The position numbers and the translations under genes were made by a program. From NCBI RefSeq assembly GCF_013009555.1, contig NZ_CP046176.1:713501-777500 (forward strand): a stretch of DNA of 64,000 bases. The letters run 5' to 3'. The notes under the pieces were generated by a model, which ran no database searches, had not been told where the DNA came from, and worked only from the letters and a program-made list of their open reading frames with translations. The number at the start of each line of letters is the position of its first letter. Position 1 is the stretch's first letter. Positions 36,246 through 44,886 of the stretch are shown one piece after another. The stretch comes from Phocaeicola dorei. GTDB taxonomy: Bacteria > Bacteroidota > Bacteroidia > Bacteroidales > Bacteroidaceae.

Positions 36246-37145
36246 GAAACTGTTTTGAATTGATTTAAGAATAATGTTATAGGGCTACATACAATTCAGA
36301 ATCAGCCGGTCAATTGGAAAAATGTTATATCTTTAAAGGTACCAAACAATAAAGTTATGACACAGTATCCAACCGACCTGACTGAAAAACAGTGGCAAGT
36401 TATAAAAAATATTTTAGAGCCGCAAGCGAGGAACCGAAAACATTCGCTTAAAGAGATAATGAATGCCATCCTTTATATCAACAAGACCGGCTGCCAGTGG
36501 CGTATGCTTCCTTCTGACTTCGCCCCTTGGCAAACCGTCTATTACTACTTCCGTAAATGGAAGCTTGAAGGCGTGTTTGAAGAAGTGATGGATACCTTGC
36601 ACGCTTTCATCCGTAAACAGGCAGGACGGCAGGAAAGTCCCAGTCTTGGCATCATGGATTCCAGAAGCGTAAAGACTTCCCATCATGTTGATTCAGACCG
36701 TGGTATAGACGGGAACAAGAAAATCAAAGGACGGAAAGAGCACATCATTGTCGATACGCTTGGCCTTCCGTTAGCCGTCGCAATCCATGAGGCCAACCTG
36801 CATGACAGCAAGGGCGCCCCACAAGCCATAGAAAAACTCGCTTATAAATTTCCGCGTTTGGTGAAAATCCTGGCGGACGGAGGCTACAGGGGAGATTTGG
36901 CTGATTGGGTCAAGAAGAAATTCGGATGGATATTGGAGGTCGTACTCAGACCGGACGAATGTCCATCCAAATTTCAGGTACTGCCCAAACGCTGGATTGT
37001 GGAACGCTCTTTCTCATGGCTGGAAAACTTCAGAAGGCTGACCATCGATTACGAATTCCTTGCTGAAACCGCAGAAGCTATGGTACAGATTGCATTCATC
37101 CAAATCATGCTTAACAGATTTATCGAATGAAATCAAAACAGCTTC
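36246..37145 (+). mobile_element. IS5-family insertion sequence, about 900 bp
   Basis: Imperfect terminal inverted repeats of 20 bases: left GAAACTGTTTTGAATTGATT (36246) and right, reverse-complemented, GAAGCTGTTTTGATTTCATT (37145), with three mismatches. TCT flanks both ends (36243-36245, 37146-37148), a candidate 3-bp target duplication. One transposase gene fills it. Its base composition is visibly richer in GC than the surrounding AT-rich DNA, suggesting recent arrival. Confidence 0.75.
36357..37130 (+). CDS. IS5-family transposase
   Basis: 257-residue DDE transposase with the N-terminal IS5-type helix region (LTEKQWQVIKNILEP, NKTGCQWRMLPSDFAPWQTVYYYFRKW) and catalytic residues Asp101 (IMDSRSV), Asp174 (ADGGYRGD) and Glu216 (VERSFSWLENFRR). 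The frame is intact and of normal length, so the element may be active. The right inverted repeat overlaps its stop codon. It lies between the recombinase and silent cassette C and would move with the inverting segment. Confidence 0.92.
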   Translation: MTQYPTDLTEKQWQVIKNILEPQARNRKHSLKEIMNAILYINKTGCQWRMLPSDFAPWQTVYYYFRKWKLEGVFEEVMDTLHAFIRKQAGRQESPSLGIMDSRSVKTSHHVDSDRGIDGNKKIKGRKEHIIVDTLGLPLAVAIHEANLHDSKGAPQAIEKLAYKFPRLVKILADGGYRGDLADWVKKKFGWILEVVLRPDECPSKFQVLPKRWIVERSFSWLENFRRLTIDYEFLAETAEAMVQIAFIQIMLNRFIE

Positions 37146-37148
37146 TCT

Positions 37149-38486
37149 ATTGTCTATACAATATTTCTTATAAAGACGAGGAAGGGTCATTTTCAAAAGT
37201 GAATGTAGTCTTATCTTCTTAATAAAGTTTATCGTTTTGTGAACATGATAAATTTTTGTTGTGGTTGCAATACGATAAACTAAAAGAAATAAAATGTGAC
37301 AATATTCATATCTTGGCATAACTGGGTAGAAAATAGGTACCAAAGTTCTTGAATTTCTGCAAGAATCATATATGTATACCATATAATATTCATATATAAA
37401 ATTTTGCATCGGAAAATGATGATAATAGTTTGCCACTTTACTTTATGCCCCCTGTTTTCTTCTGTAATTCGAAGAGCAAACAATCTTTTGGAAGCCTTAA
37501 AATATAAAAAGACCAAGAAATATCAACTTTGGCAATACATTCAATACATAAATGAAAGATATAGGCTATCCATCCAAAAACTTTACTTAAAGCTCAATGC
37601 TTAGAAATTGTAGGACATTCTTAAGATCTATATAATATATATACGAATTACAGAATTAATAATTTTGTAATAATTATAGAATCAAATTGTAATTTAAGTA
37701 ATATACAAGTATAGCTTAAAACAAATAGACCTAAAATGGATAAATTAGAATTCAAGAATAAAACTAATCAAAGCCATTTTGACTAATAATATTTGTCTTC
37801 ATTTGATTTAATATAAAGTTATGTGGATTATGCTCTCGTTTACCTCACTTTTTGTAGAGAAACGGGAAAAGAGAAGGATACTAAAACAGATATTTATACA
37901 CCTGTATACATATTGTTCTGTAAAACAAAGATTTAGAATATTATGTAAAAAACAAAAAGTGAGAACATGGATATAATGATACAACTTAATATTAATTGTT
38001 ATTCATAGATTAGTATTGTATAAACTCATATATTAGAAAAACATGTAACCTTATAATATCATTTTGTATATTTAGGAATGTGTAACTCTGTACGATATAA
38101 AATCTTCCTATTAGCTTGAAAAGAATATTTCTATTAATAGTGAAAATTTTCGTAGCACTCTTTTTGCACATATTTTCTATTTATACAGGATGAACCTTAT
38201 TAAAAAGCCAAGATTGTTTTAAAGCAAAGATAAGGGGCTCTTTTAAGAACAAATTTATGTTATTTAGGGGCTATCGATATCTTTTCAGTGAAGATAATAA
38301 ATTTAGTTTCATTTTATGAACAGGGCAGCGGTGAGTGTTACAAAATGTTATACGTCTATTATTTCTTTCAGTAGAAGAAAGGTAGAAAACAATTATTTTC
38401 ATACTCTTAGAATGGCTTAAATAAAGAAAAACAGATAAGACTTTAGTGTATTAAATACTGATTATCAATAAATTAAATAACTGATT
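37149..38486. other. AT-rich gene-free stretch between the IS and silent susC cassette C
   Basis: About 1.3 kb with no convincing gene; the small open frames (for example 37404-37604) have no recognisable family and low-complexity composition. No consensus promoter was seen in the last 100 bases before the 43-bp site at 38487. It may be a spacer, or remains of a gene disrupted by past rearrangement. Confidence 0.45.
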
Positions 38487-38529
38487 AGTTCTGCAAAGAC
38501 TTTGGTAGTTTCCTTTATCGGGATGGCTA
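38487..38529 (+). repeat. 43-bp recombination site, copy C
   Basis: Plus-strand copy, inverted relative to the active site. Identical to the other silent copies except that base 36 is G (CGGGATGG). Preceded by TT, like the other silent copies. Confidence 0.85.
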
Positions 38530-41462
38530 GTCAAGAGGTTTCTATCAAACAGAATGTTAGCATCATTTTAAAATCTGATACTAAAGTGCTTGGAGAAGTG
38601 ATGGTTGTTGCATATGGTACTGCAAAAAAGGAATCTTTTACAGGATCAGCATCCGTTATTAATAATAAGAAACTGGAATTACGTCCTATAAGTAATGTTA
38701 CTAAAGGATTGGAAGGACAGACTACAGGTCTGTTAACAACTTCAGGCTCAGGTCAACCTGGCGAAGCTGCCAAGATCGTGATTCGCGGTTACGGTTCCAT
38801 CAATGCCTCACAAGATCCTTTGTATGTAGTTGATGGAATACCTTTTAGTGGAGATATGAGTTCTATCAATCCTGCCGATATTGAAAGCATGACAGTTTTA
38901 AAAGATGCTTCAGCCGGAGCCCTTTATGGAGCCCGTGGTGCAAATGGTGTAATTATGATTACTACCAAACAAGGAAAAGAAGGCAAGACTAAGGTATCTT
39001 GGCGTTCTACGGCAGGTTGGTCTTCACGTTCCTTGAAAGCCTATGACATGGTTGACCAAAAAGAATTTGTACAGTTAACGTATGAAGGTTTACGCAACGG
39101 ATATATCTTTGACAATGGATATAACTGGGAAGCTGCCGGTAGACAAGCATCAGCAGATTTAGGTGGCGTTTTAGGTGGAGAACAATATAATCCATTTAAA
39201 AATTACACATGGGGAACAATTATAGATCCTGCAACAGGTAGAGTGCAGGGTGATGCTACATCCGCATGGAATGAATCTTGGATGGATGCAATACAAAGAG
39301 ACAATGCATTTCGTCATGAACACCAGTTGTCTGTTAATGGAGGTACAGAAAAGACCAAATATATGTTCTCTTTGGGATATTTAAATGAAGATGGCATCTT
39401 GATTAATACCGGTTTCCAACGTTATAATGCCCGTGCAAACATAAACACAGAAGTGAATAAATGGATGAAGACTGGATTGAATGTGTCACTTTCCAATTCC
39501 ACACAAAATTTCAGTGATTACGAAGGTTCATCTAATTCAAATGTGTGGTACTCTGCACAATTTATGGCTCCGATTTACCCGGTGTATATAAAGGGAGAAG
39601 ATGGTAAAGATGTATTAGATGCCGATGGAAATCGCCAACTGGACTACGGTGACGGTAGTGTACAACGCCCACAGTATAGTGATTTCAATCCCGTAGGCGG
39701 TTTGGTAGATGACAAGGCTGATATAAAAACAGATGTAGCCGGTTTGCGCACATTTTTGGCATTCGGCTCAGATTCGGAAGATGCCGGATGGGCTAAAGGT
39801 ATTAAGCTGACTTTAAACTTTGGTCTGGACTACCGGAACAAATCTCAAAAATCATATATGAATATGCACCATGGTAATCAGGCAGCTGCCGGCGGTTTGT
39901 TGATGAAATATAACAGAAGAACCCAATCTTATACTTTTAACCAGTTACTGACATGGGGGCGTTCTTTTAACTTTCATAACATCGATCTTTTGGTTGGTCA
40001 TGAATTTTATGCATACAAATATGAATTTCTGTCTGCCGGAAAAACCAATTTAGTAGATGGTATTCTTGAATTGCGTCCGGGTACAAATCTATACAATGCA
40101 GACTCGTATTCGGAAGATTATCGTGTGGAATCCTTCTTTGGGAGATTCAATTATAACTTTAATGAAAAATATTATTTTTCAGCCTCTATCCGTACGGACG
40201 GTTCTTCACGCTTCCAAAAAGATAACCGTTGGGGTACTTTCTGGTCTGTCGGTGCCAACTGGAGAATTTCACAAGAAAAGTTTATGCAGAATTTGACTTG
40301 GATTTCTAATTTATCAGCTAAAATCAGTTATGGTGAACAAGGTAATGATAATCTGTTAAGATATGATAGTCTTGAAGGAGGATATGTACCGGATTATTAT
40401 CCTTGGCAAGGACTCTATCCATTGGAATATCCGAATGCCAATCAAGTAGGAGGTCTGATCGGTGCTTTGGAAAACAAAAAACTTTCATGGGAAAAAAGCG
40501 GTAATTTAAATGTCGGTATTGAGGCAAGTATGTTTGACGGACGCTTGAATGTTAGTGCTGAATATTATAACCGCAAAACAACGGATATGTTGCTGGGATA
40601 CCCTAAGGCTACTTCTAGTGGATTCTCTGAATACAATGCGAATATCGGTTCTATGCGTAATACCGGGTTTGAATTTAGTTTAGGTGGTTCCCTTATCAAA
40701 ACCACTGATTTTATATGGAACTTAACTTGGATGGGCTCTACTGTAACCAATAAAGTGCTGAAACTAACTGGGGAATCTCCTGAAATTATCAAAGGAGTTT
40801 TCAGTATTAAAGAGGGAATGCCTATTAATACATATTATATGGCTAAATCTGCCGGTGTGGATCCTGCAACAGGAGCGCAGCTCTATTGGGTATATGATAA
40901 GGATGATAATGGCAACATCACTAACGAATATATCAGCAGTGACTATCAAAAAGCTGCGAACAGCAAATATTATTCCGGCAGCCGTATACCTGATTTATAT
41001 GGTAGTATCAATACCGATTTCTCTTACAAGAATTTCGATTTGTCAATATTGGGTACATATTCTATAGGAGGTAAAGTTTATGATTCATTATACGCTGGTT
41101 CTATGGAAGTTATGTATGCAGGCAATACATGGAACAAACATGCTTTGAGACGTTGGCAACAACCTGGTGACATCACAGATGTACCTCGTATTCAAATTGG
41201 AGGTTCCTACACAGCTTCAGACCGTTTTTTAGTTGATGCTTCATACTTTGCTATCAAAAATATCACTTTGGGCTACACTATTCCCAAACAATGGCTAAAG
41301 AAGGCCGGGCTAGAGTCTGTCCGCATATTCGGATCGGTAGATAATCTCGCTTTATTTTCTCATTTGGACGGTATGGACCCACAGTATAACTTCAAGGGCG
41401 AAACAGACTATTCTTATGCTCCCAACAAGACTTATTCAGTAGGTTTTGAAATTAATTTCTAA
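38487..41462 (+). CDS. silent 5'-truncated SusC/RagA receptor body (cassette C)
   Basis: SusC body of 991 residues, open from the SSAKTLVVSFIGMASQEV junction. The plug (NVTKGLEGQTTGLLTTSGSGQPG, LYVVDGIPF) and full barrel end in GFEINF. No signal peptide, start codon with a ribosome site, or promoter precedes it; the first possible in-frame starts (TTG within the site, ATG at codon 13) would give a protein unable to reach the outer membrane. Joined to the active head it would make a 1058-residue receptor. Inverted relative to the head, so one 4-kb inversion would activate it. SusD follows after 24 bases, then a third gene. Confidence 0.88.
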   Translation, partial: SSAKTLVVSFIGMASQEVSIKQNVSIILKSDTKVLGEVMVVAYGTAKKESFTGSASVINNKKLELRPISNVTKGLEGQTTGLLTTSGSGQPGEAAKIVIRGYGSINASQDPLYVVDGIPFSGDMSSINPADIESMTVLKDASAGALYGARGANGVIMITTKQGKEGKTKVSWRSTAGWSSRSLKAYDMVDQKEFVQLTYEGLRNGYIFDNGYNWEAAGRQASADLGGVLGGEQYNPFKNYTWGTIIDPATGRVQGDATSAWNESWMDAIQRDNAFRHEHQLSVNGGTEKTKYMFSLGYLNEDGILINTGFQRYNARANINTEVNKWMKTGLNVSLSNSTQNFSDYEGSSNSNVWYSAQFMAPIYPVYIKGEDGKDVLDADGNRQLDYGDGSVQRPQYSDFNPVGGLVDDKADIKTDVAGLRTFLAFGSDSEDAGWAKGIKLTLNFGLDYRNKSQKSYMNMHHGNQAAAGGLLMKYNRRTQSYTFNQLLTWGRSFNFHNIDLLVGHEFYAYKYEFLSAGKTNLVDGILELRPGTNLYNADSYSEDYRVESFFGRFNYNFNEKYYFSASIRTDGSSRFQKDNRWGTFWSVGANWRISQEKFMQNLTWISNLSAKISYGEQGNDNLLRYDSLEGGYVPDYYPWQGLYPLEYPNANQVGGLIGALENKKLSWEKSGNLNVGIEASMFDGRLNVSAEYYNRKTTDMLLGYPKATSSGFSEYNANIGSMRNTGFEFSLGGSLIKTTDFIWNLTWMGSTVTNKVLKLTGESPEIIKGVFSIKEGMPINTYYMAKSAGVDPATGAQLYWVYDKDDNGNITNEYISSDYQKAANSKYYSGSRIPDLYGSINTDFSYKNFDLSILGTYSIGGKVYDSLYAGSMEVMYAGNTWNKHALRRWQQPGDITDVPRIQIGGSYTASDRFLVDASYFAIKNITLGYTIPKQWLKKAGLESVRIFGSVDNLALFSHLDGMDPQYNFKGETDYSYAPNKTYSVGFEINF

Positions 41463-41486
41463 CAATTTAAAAGAATACAGGAAAGT

Positions 41487-43028
41487 ATGAAAAAAATATT
41501 TAAATACATATTTGCCGGGATGGCTGCAATGTCTGTGGTAGCTTGCAGTGAGGATGCTTTGGAAACCAGTCCTTCATCTTCTGTTTCTGGCAACGAATTA
41601 TTAGGAACAGCAACTAATGCATTAGTATCATTGAATGGTGTATATCGAGCAATGTATACAGCAGGGGTTTCAAACAGCTCTAACACTCATCAATGTTTCG
41701 GTATCACAGCTTATAATCTGGTGGCAGATGTTATGGGTGAAGATTGCATTATGAACGGACAAGGTAGCGGCTGGTTTTGGTATGATTGCGTTTACAACGT
41801 AAAATCAAGATATACCTCTACCGGATGGCGTTCTTATGATATGTGGAATGGCTATTACACTTGGATTTCTAATGTCAATTACATTTTGGCAGAAGAGGAA
41901 ACCATGTCTGGAAGTGAAACCGAAAAGAATTATGTGCTTGGACAAGCCTACGCTGTACGTGCTTACAGTTATTTTATGCTGGCACAAATGTTTTCTCGCA
42001 CTTATAAAGGACATGAAAGCGAACCTTGTGTACCACTCTATACAGAACCGACTGATATTGCAACAGAAGGTAAAGGGCGCGCAACGGTTGAAGAAGTATA
42101 TCAACAAATCACTTCGGATCTTGACAAAGCAATTACCATGCTGGGCAACTCAGGTAAAAGAAAACATATCAGCCATATCAATGAGGCTGTTGCCTCAGGT
42201 ATAAAGGCTCGTGTCGCTTTAGTGATGGAAGACTGGCAGACCGCTTTGGATGCCGCGAATGCCGCAATAAGCAAAAGTGGGTGTAGTATCGGCACTGGAA
42301 CTGCGGTAACCGGTGGAATGAATGATGCTACTGCCAATAATGTGATGTGGGCGGCCGAAATCATAGCCGACCAGTCCGGAATGTATGCAGGTTTCTTTAC
42401 ACACATGGATGCGGATCAAGGGAAATATGGAGCTAGTGCTCGAAAACAGATAAACAAACTGCTTTATGCAAAGCTAGGCACAAATGATGTCCGCAAAAAA
42501 TGGTGGAATCCACAAGACGAGAATAATGAAAAGAATGGTTACCAACAAGAAAAATTCAAGTTTAAAGATTATGCGAAATGGACGGGTGACTATATTTTTA
42601 TGCGTATTGAGGAAATGTTTTTAACCGCAGCAGAAGCATCTTGTCGTTTAAATGATGACAAAGGCGCACAACTGATGTTGAACAGTTTAATGCAAAAACG
42701 TGATGAGGATTACACTTGCAAAAAAACAGGAACGGCATTAGGTAAGCTCACCTCAGATGAAACTGGTTCTTTACTTGAAGAAATTATAATTCAACGCCGT
42801 ATTGAACTTTGGGGAGAATTTGGACGTATCTATGATATACGCCGTCTGAAACAAGGGTTCAGACGTACTGCAGACATGGGCTGGCCATCCAGTGCTTTAA
42901 TTGCTGGTACAGATACGGAAGATCCTGAGTCGTATGCATGGGTATTAACTATTCCTCAAACGGAATTTGATGGTAATCCGAACATGGATCCTAGCAAAGA
43001 TCAGAATCCGATAGGTGATCATAAATAG
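41487..43028 (+). CDS. SusD/RagB family lipoprotein (cassette C)
   Basis: 513-residue surface lipoprotein, lipobox VVAC near residue 20. Typical helices include YVLGQAYAVRAYSYFMLAQMFSRTY and the C-terminal IFMRIEEMFLTAAEASCRLNDDKGAQ and IQRRIELWGEFGRIYDIRRLKQG. It ends with the usual TIPQTEFDGNP segment. Partner of SusC body C, 24 bases upstream; the next gene starts 24 bases downstream, so all three would be cotranscribed when the cassette is switched on. Confidence 0.93.
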   Translation: MKKIFKYIFAGMAAMSVVACSEDALETSPSSSVSGNELLGTATNALVSLNGVYRAMYTAGVSNSSNTHQCFGITAYNLVADVMGEDCIMNGQGSGWFWYDCVYNVKSRYTSTGWRSYDMWNGYYTWISNVNYILAEEETMSGSETEKNYVLGQAYAVRAYSYFMLAQMFSRTYKGHESEPCVPLYTEPTDIATEGKGRATVEEVYQQITSDLDKAITMLGNSGKRKHISHINEAVASGIKARVALVMEDWQTALDAANAAISKSGCSIGTGTAVTGGMNDATANNVMWAAEIIADQSGMYAGFFTHMDADQGKYGASARKQINKLLYAKLGTNDVRKKWWNPQDENNEKNGYQQEKFKFKDYAKWTGDYIFMRIEEMFLTAAEASCRLNDDKGAQLMLNSLMQKRDEDYTCKKTGTALGKLTSDETGSLLEEIIIQRRIELWGEFGRIYDIRRLKQGFRRTADMGWPSSALIAGTDTEDPESYAWVLTIPQTEFDGNPNMDPSKDQNPIGDHK

Positions 43029-43052
43029 TATTAATCTGTAAGCAAGTAAATT

Positions 43053-43841
43053 ATGAAAGTAAATAAATATATAATCGGCATGTTTGTTGCCACTGCAACT
43101 TTTTTTGTATCGTGCAACACCGACAATGAAGGAGATATATACAATAGCACAACAATGGGGGTGACATTCGCCACAGGCACACAATCGGTTTCCTTTCCTT
43201 CCACAGGATATGAGGGTTTTGATGTAGAAGTCTTACGCGCGAAATCTTCGGAAGCTACTACAATTAATTTATCAGCAACATTAGTTGTCGGTGATAAAGA
43301 GCAGGAACTCCCTGCCTCCATTACCGTACCTTCCTCGGTTTCATTCGCAGCAGGGGAATTTAAGACCAATATTCATGTTACAGTTGGAGATATAACTCCT
43401 GGACAGAATTATAAAGTCAAGATATCTTTGCCGGAGGAAATGGTTACGATAGACCAGACTTCGGATAAAGTCATAACTGTTTATAGGGATTATACTTTTT
43501 CTTCATTAGGAACTGGAACATTTAAATCTGCGGCTATGGCAGAGGAAGGAGAAGATTTTGCAACTTGGGAAGTGGAAGTTCAAAAAGCAGACCAGATATC
43601 ATGGTATAAAGCTATGAACTTATATGAAAAAGGATATAACATTGTCTTCAAAGTTAATGAAGCCAATGAGGTCACTGTAGAATCTCAGCCGGCATGGAAG
43701 CACGCATCCTATGGAGAAGTTTTTGTTTCAGGCAAAGGTGCTTTGGAAGACGGGGTTATTACTGTGAAGCTGTCGCATGATGTACCCAATGTTGGTGGTT
43801 TTGGTGAATTTAAAGAAATACTTTACCTACCTGCTAAATAA
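43053..43841 (+). CDS. surface lipoprotein accessory to SusCD cassette C
   Basis: 262-residue lipoprotein (lipobox FVSC near residue 20) of beta-rich composition. The first ~150 residues look like an Ig-like or Calx-beta-type domain (VSFPSTGYEGFDVEVLRAKSSEATTINLSATL, SVSFAAGEFKTNIHVTVGDITPGQNYKVKISLP), followed by a second compact domain (FKSAAMAEEGEDFATWEVEVQKADQISWYKAMN). I do not recognise a characterised family; position after SusD suggests a surface ligand-binding protein. It is the only such gene in the locus; cassettes A, B and D have only susC and susD. Confidence 0.75.
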   Translation: MKVNKYIIGMFVATATFFVSCNTDNEGDIYNSTTMGVTFATGTQSVSFPSTGYEGFDVEVLRAKSSEATTINLSATLVVGDKEQELPASITVPSSVSFAAGEFKTNIHVTVGDITPGQNYKVKISLPEEMVTIDQTSDKVITVYRDYTFSSLGTGTFKSAAMAEEGEDFATWEVEVQKADQISWYKAMNLYEKGYNIVFKVNEANEVTVESQPAWKHASYGEVFVSGKGALEDGVITVKLSHDVPNVGGFGEFKEILYLPAK

Positions 43842-43900
43842 TTTAGATTTAAGATATGAGGAAAAGATGAAGCTTTCTCCTTAATTATCCAATAAATTAT

Positions 43901-43935
43901 TACCCAAGTATACAAAATTAATGTATACTTGGGTA
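43901..43935 (+). terminator. perfect hairpin after the cassette C operon
   Basis: 14-bp perfect stem, TACCCAAGTATACA (43901-43914) with TGTATACTTGGGTA (43922-43935), loop of 7, 60 bases after the stop. The T run that follows is weak, so this is either a poor intrinsic terminator or a protein-binding dyad. Confidence 0.5.
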
Positions 43936-44843
43936 AATCTATATAGTAAATCGGTCTTTAGAAATTATTGATAAACATCTGTTAACTCGAATTCGATTAC
44001 TATATAAATGTGCTTGTAAAGACATATATGTTAAATATTTAGTTACATATTTGGAAGGAACACAACAAACCACCATCAATCCTTATGAACTGATTGTAAC
44101 TCCTGACGGGAAGTCAAATTTTGATTACACACGGAATCTTCCATCAGTTTTTTTAATGTTCTTCTCAGCCAAAACTCAAAAAAACGATCATAGACCGGAT
44201 GTAGCATATTATGCCGTCAAACAGTTGATATATTTCAGATATAACATTTTTATTAATGTACTTCCCGTTTTTCTGGAAATGGTGTGTAACAAATTTTGTA
44301 TATTCTTTCAGTCTGATAGATTGTAAATCCAAAATCATAGTACTTTGATAAAAAAGCCGGAAGACTTATAAAAATTTCTCCCGTCATATGACATTGTGAA
44401 CATAAATATATAAATGGACATTGTACAATGTTATATATAGATGCTCAAAATGGCTTTAACGTTCTTTCCCGGATATTGAGCGATAACTTGAAATTAGTCA
44501 ATCGCTACTAGGCAGATTTTGTCTGCTTTTCCTAGATAGCTAAGTATTTCGTCCAAAGTAACAGACGTTTTTTGCTCTCTCCCATTTCTAAATTCCAATT
44601 TGGATTTCCTCTTTCATTATTTCATGCATTTTTTTTGCAAAAAAATTATAATCTTATTATAATACAATCATTATAATGAGATTTATCACAATTAGACTTT
44701 TTTATCGTATAAAGTAATTTTGAGGTAGAACAAAAGTAGAAAAAAAGGTTATCATAACTTTGTTTAAAGTAATTCCCGCAGAGTAAATAAAGAGAATCGA
44801 TAAATTTTAATCTTTTGATTATAAGCACTTTCTGTGTCTTGTT
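43936..44843. other. AT-rich gene-free stretch before silent susC cassette D
   Basis: About 900 bases with no recognised gene. An open frame at 44051-44326 (starting TTG, with a GTQQTTINPYELIVTPDGKSN segment) looks protein-like at first but then becomes low-quality; it may be a remnant. A TAACTTTG promoter-like element lies at 44755-44762, 82 bases before the 43-bp site, but has no matching -33 TTTG at the right distance. Confidence 0.45.
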
Positions 44844-44886
44844 AGTTCTGCAAAGACTTTGGTAGTTTCCTTTATCGGAATGGCTA
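44844..44886 (+). repeat. 43-bp recombination site, copy D
   Basis: Plus-strand copy, inverted relative to the active site and identical to copy A over all 43 bases. Preceded by GTT. Confidence 0.85.

Larger units (their letters stand above)
29815..44886. other. predicted SusC/SusD inversion locus (shufflon), recombining region
   Basis: Span between the outermost 43-bp sites. Four susC bodies, each followed by its own susD, lie around one expression head (promoter 34769-34798 plus codons 1-67 of susC). Two sites (29815, 34465) point left and two (38487, 44844) point right. Recombination of the active site with either right-pointing site would invert about 4.0 or 10.4 kb and attach the head to another receptor body, in frame because the site lies at the same codon in all four. 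A tyrosine recombinase sits inside the invertible part. The mechanism is inferred from architecture and from known SusC/SusD phase variation in Bacteroides fragilis. Confidence 0.8.

Noticed and set aside
36246..37145. IS transposase as the enzyme behind the susC switching
   Set aside because: DDE transposases of the IS5 family do not carry out conservative inversion at internal 43-bp sites; the adjacent tyrosine recombinase is the fitting enzyme.
38502..41462. Translation of cassettes C and D from the TTG codon inside the 43-bp site
   Set aside because: The same TTG is an internal leucine codon in the complete gene, there is no ribosome-binding sequence, and the product would lack a signal peptide.
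44051..44326. 91-codon open frame between cassettes C and D as a gene
   Set aside because: It starts at TTG with no clear ribosome site, and only the first third looks protein-like; no family recognised. Recorded as a possible remnant in the intergenic entry.
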